Positions 60,180 through 64,000 of a DNA stretch of 64,000 bases are shown piece by piece. Numbering within the stretch: the stretch's first letter is position 1; each line of letters opens with the position of its first letter. The translations under genes and the position numbers were made by a program. The DNA is from Pisolithus tinctorius (Eukaryota > Basidiomycota > Agaricomycetes > Boletales > Pisolithaceae), in assembly GCA_024663395.1 (NCBI GenBank), contig JANFAH010000002.1:3720001-3784000 (forward strand), read 5' to 3'. A model generated the notes under the pieces. That model saw nothing but the letters and a program-made list of their open reading frames with translations, was not told the DNA's origin and made no database searches.

Positions 60180-60480
60180 AGAAATCTTGAATGTCAGAGT
60201 GCTACTCGAATCAGCGAGGTGAACTCAATGACACGAAACAACTCACAGGTAAAGACACCAAGTATAAAGCAGGGAAACCTTGGGTCTCGATGAACAGAAA
60301 GCGCGGAATTGACCTACACGACGGTCAACGCACGTGATACGACGATCGGCCGATAGGGACTTTACCGATAGACGCAAAAAATGTAAGCTGACTGGAGATT
60401 GATAAGAGGGAATCACGCTGTATACTGCTTGAGTAAATCACAGGGATTTCAAAGCCGGGGAGCTGCTCACCAGTCTGCTA
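60180..60480 (-). repeat. Duplicated upstream region of the TPR-HET paralogs, copy 2
   Basis: Counterpart of 49965-50205, located upstream of the intact paralog. The shared strip ACATTCAAGAT...TC on the minus strand is within coding sequence in copy 1 but upstream of the ATG in copy 2. The annotated starts of the two paralogs are therefore not equivalent, and a 5' exon may exist here. Confidence 0.6.
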
Positions 60481-63221
60481 GCCCTGGACGTCTTAAGTGC
60501 AATAGATGAGCACAGGATTACCACTCATGCCCTGTGCAATGCACTGCCTGGCCAACACGTTTCCGTCCCATTCTGAGGCTCCTGTAACGCTCGTCCTCAA
60601 TGGTATAACTTCTTATAATGCGGATTGTTCCGAAATGCAGACGTGTATGCTGACAGGCATCGCTTCGAGCAAATATCCTCTCATAGCAGCTTCGTGATTG
60701 GTCGAGACATCGCCGAATAAGCTCCTCTGGTGTCCTCGAGATTAAGTTTCCTGGTGCGAAGGAACGATGATGGTATCAGAAATATCACGCACCAAGGTTA
60801 TGGCACCTCCACAGAGGGTGATAAATGTTCCAGGTTTTTCTGTCTACATGCTTCTACCCTTTATCCGCACCCCCGATACTATGCAGTTGTTCCACGTGCC
60901 GGAAGGCACTACTCTTCGAGAAAGAGACGGACCCAATCTGATGTTAAACGACTCACTGCTATAGGAAGTATCAGCAAGCTGTAGAACTTTATAAAGCTGT
61001 ACGGGCGCTTCTGTTTTTCTAATGCGTTTCGCCGTTTTCGGAGGTACGCATCATTCTCCATGAACTCGCGTGGGCAACCCACACCATCAATGTCGCTCAA
61101 CGATCATTGGACACCGTAGTAGCACAATGTCTGATTCATCGTTGTGTGGTACTGCCAATTGAGAAGGCGGCATACATGGCCCTGCCCACTTCTGCTAACC
61201 TAGACTTCTCCAATTAAGGTTATGGAAGAGTGCGTACCATAGCGAGTCGAGCCCTGTCAGACTATGCGTTTATGCCAAGAAACAAGGATACGTGTCCTGC
61301 TACTGAACAGATAAAACTCGATCGATTGGGTCCTGCACATATCGCGTCGCACCCACAGGCATGCCGTTCCGTGCACATTGCAGGTTTTGCCTCAAAGTTT
61401 CGATGCTCAGAGCTCGCGGGAAAACGGTGAGTCAATCCTAAGCATAGGTCGACACGGTAGTCTTGTCTCTGAAGGATCGGCGAGATCCAGAAAAGTAGGA
61501 GTAGCTCAGTAGCAGAACGATCGGATCTGGGATGTCTGCAGTGGCGTGAATGGCGGGTTGACGGCAACCAAAAAAGAAAACTGTTCACCGTCACAGATTC
61601 CTGCCGAATACGTTGACCTCCAAGGAAAACCGTGCGCAGATGTCCAGCGCCAAAGTTCGCACGCGCACGGCGCAAGTCGCGAGACGTAGACCACATAGAC
61701 GTCATTACCTCCTGTATTCAACTACCAACACCTCACCCTACACATGAACCCTCGCTCTACAAGGGAGACTACACCAGCTCTCCGCTCGTCGTGCACCATT
61801 TCACGATGTCATCCCTCTTCCCCCGCAACACCGAGGTGACCGATCCATCTACACAGCTGCCAGCTTAACGTCAGACGAACTCGCCAACGAAAGAACGCGT
61901 CTCACCTATGTGCACATGTCAAATGGAACGGGCAATGCAGGCGTATTTGGCGGGGAAACACGGGTTGTGGCACGTACCTTCCGACCACACTGGCATACTC
62001 CTGAATGCCACGACGAAGGTTGCTAGGATTGGTGTGTGGGTCCACCATATACTGACGATGCATGCCGAGTCTGCTGGTGAGACGATGGAAAATATCGTGG
62101 CTCTGGAAGAACACGCACTGGAAGCAGGAGACAAGCCGAAGAGTCCCGCTACGCTATCCCCTTTCGCAGCAGACCAAGTGGTTGTGAAAGGGAAGTCAGA
62201 TTTTGCAAGCACGATGAATGGAGACTTGTGGCATCAGGTTGCTTCTCGTCGAAAGAGCCATCACAGGTGGACACACCGTCGTCAGAACCTCTGAGGCAGC
62301 TCCTGGGTCATTTGCAGGGGTCAACTGACGAACACAGGGTCTTTGTCTGATGTATCGTAGACCGTCGACGCCGTCTTATCCGCTGTCTTTCGCGGATTGT
62401 TAAAGGAGAGCCCCTCGCTCTCGCGTACTCACTCGTCATCCGACTAATGAAGGGACGTGGGGTCACCCGGCTCATCGCACTAAGCACACCACAGCGGCAA
62501 GCCGTCGTCATAGTCATGGCCACCTTTGCCAATCATCGAACACCGTGTGTAGGGAAGGTGACACCATTCACTGGACGATCGCTCGCGTACCTCTCTTGAA
62601 CAATGGCAGCGACGAGTCCGTCGTTGGTTCTGTCAGCAATAGTCAGACTACACCTTGTGTATCGAGAACCACTTTGATGTTACAAGACCTTTCAAGGAGT
62701 GAAAGCTTTCTACTCGTCAAGATGATTGACAATGACATGGAACCAGGCAAAATTGTGCTTGCATTCATCTTCAACCTTTACCAATGCCGGATAGCTTTAG
62801 TTCAACCTCGTGTGTCGGAGCCACTAAAGCAAACCGGACCACAGAAAACTTACCAGTCCAAGAACGAACCAAGCGCATAGCATAACCACCAAACCAAAAA
62901 AACACTGTCATTCCGGATCGTAAGAAGCGTTACGGGCTATGATGACAACAGTAACTCCTAGTATCCGAAGTTGGCAGCAGCACGAACGACATCAAAAAAA
63001 GAAGAGAAAAGGAAAGTGGGAGATATAGCGCAGTTAATGAAGCAGGGCAGAAGGTTACAGAGCCAACACCTCCAAGCCATACTCGTGTATCTGAAGCACC
63101 TAAAGTAAAATAGATGTAGCCTTGTGTGCAAGTAAATAAAATGTTGACGAAGAATGTCGATGCAAAGTTCCATCAACTGGTATCATCCTTTTATATGGCG
63201 ACTAATACCGCGGTACTCATC
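60481..63221. other. No gene firmly recognised
   Basis: About 2.7 kb. Open stretches around 61807-62294 (starting MSSLFPRNTEVTDPSTQLP) and an ATG-poor open frame of about 80 codons at 62366-62599 may be pieces of an unrecognised or decayed gene. A 15-bp string GGACACACCGTCGTC near 62270 also occurs in the first exon of the kinase (near 8205), which is too short to prove homology. Confidence 0.35.
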
Positions 63222-64000
63222 TCAAAGCAAGAGGGCGACCGCTGCGGCGCCAATAACACCGGCAACACCCAAGTTAGCAGCGTTGGCCATGGCCGCACCA
63301 GTGCTGGTGGTGGATGTTGACGTTGCGGCGGTGCCAGCAGATGTACCGCTCGCGCTGGAATATGTAAGATGACGTCATCAACAATCGAGTGCTCGTCCCC
63401 ACTCACCTAGAGGCTTTGGAAGAGCTGGGGGAGGTAGTTGTGGGACTGCTGCCACTGGCGGCACTCGTAGCAGCGGTAGGGCCAGCCGCAACTGAATTCA
63501 ATAGTTTTTTTTAAAAAAAAGCAATACCATTCGCCCAATTCTACTCACGGGAGGTAGTGTTCAAGCAGGACGTAGAAGCTAGAGGCAAGTTGAGTCCGGG
63601 TCGCAATACAAATTACTCGGTGAGTACTCACATCCACTGTTAATGGTGAACGGTGCAGACTGGGCGACCTGACCAGTATTGTCGCGGAGGGTAAGGCCAA
63701 TCGAAGTGCCTAGTCACAGAAGATCAGTGGTTACTTCAGAGAATGACCGTCCAAACACGAACCAGCTGCAATGTTTGCAACCCAGGTGACGGAAGTGCTA
63801 TTCTGTTGGCCAAGGTTCTCGAGGGCAGCACCGTTTGGAGTAGCACCAGGCAGAATGCTATTCGGGTGACCGAATGAGGAACGTCCATAAGTGACATAAA
63901 TGAGTTAAAACTCACCTCTGTACGAGACACGCGTGGTTGACGAGTCAGCTGAAGAGTAGGATACACCACGACATACCAAGAAGTAAGGGGCTGAGTTTCG
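63222..64000 (-). CDS. Ser/Thr-rich GPI-anchored protein, Kre9/Knh1-like domain (5' end outside window)
   Basis: The minus-strand gene enters from beyond 64000. Exons read SAPYFL, a 2-nt exon at 63917-63916, ILPGATPNG...STSVTWVANIAAG, TSIGLTLRDNTGQVAQSAPF, then short exons STSCLNTTS and LAAGPTAATSAASGSS. The C-terminus has AATSTSTTSTGAAMANAAN and a hydrophobic tail VAGVIGAAAVALLL, stopping at 63222. The PYFLS.LPG and TS...LRD.TG patterns are those of the Kre9/Knh1-type Ser-Thr-rich GPI-anchored family, thought to act at the cell wall in beta-glucan assembly. The hydrophobic C-terminus after small residues fits a GPI signal. The signal peptide and first part of the domain lie outside the window. 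It has at least six introns in under 800 bp. Confidence 0.8.
63916..63917 (-). other. Putative 2-nt microexon
   Basis: Exon SAPYFL ends in phase 0 before GTATGT, and exon ILPGATPNG needs two bases to complete a Ser codon. The dinucleotide AG between a 59-nt intron (63976-63918, ends CGTACAG) and a 58-nt intron (63915-63858, GTGAGT...CGAATAG) supplies exactly these, giving PYFLSILPG as in the family. Confidence 0.5.

Overview
The window looks like nuclear DNA of a basidiomycete fungus, most likely an Agaricomycete. Genes are intron-rich, with introns of about 50-65 nt (GT...AG). Gene families are typically fungal (Gup1, Rix7, Dpb11/TopBP1, CK2 beta, PP2A methylesterase, Kre9/Knh1-like GPI protein). 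Accessory families such as tyrosine-kinase-like kinases, TPR-HET proteins and small C2H2 proteins are those expanded in mushroom-forming fungi. No rRNA, tRNA, CRISPR array or intact transposase was recognised. All splice models are hand-drawn from reading frame and family similarity.

Layout. 0-14 kb is a repeat-rich, gene-poor block. It has two copies of a 1.2-kb dispersed repeat, a C2H2 zinc-finger fragment, a kinase fragment and a large inverted repeat (7285-11988). The inner 1883 bp of each arm are identical and carry two tail-to-tail copies of a kinase gene around a 54-bp spacer. 14-16 kb has a small two-exon C2H2 protein. 15.7-44.4 kb is a dense housekeeping region: CK2 beta (-), Gup1 MBOAT (+), FAD monooxygenase (-), BioF-like KAPA synthase (+), Dpb11/TopBP1 (+), Rix7 AAA ATPase (+), mitochondrial uL30m (-), PP2A methylesterase (+), a seven-TM protein (+), an Ecm11-like protein (+), a Ser/Thr-rich single-pass membrane protein (+) and a conserved-looking hypothetical (+).

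45.5-60.1 kb holds two same-strand paralogs coding for arrays of 90-residue TPR-like repeats joined to a C-terminal HET domain. The distal copy is one open frame of 1576 codons; the proximal copy is broken by frameshifts and a stop. Between them lies a coiled-coil, basic nuclear-type protein. 60-63 kb is largely empty, and the window ends inside a GPI-anchored Kre9/Knh1-like protein (-).

The core genes do unrelated housekeeping jobs (replication checkpoint, ribosome assembly, GPI remodelling, PP2A and CK2 signalling) and form no evident pathway. The accessory ends look like rapidly evolving signalling or non-self-recognition loci: near-identical internal repeats in the TPR-HET genes, kinase duplication with homogenisation, and dispersed repeat debris. 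Two candidate microexons (4 nt in CK2 beta, 2 nt in the GPI protein) are needed to keep conserved frames.
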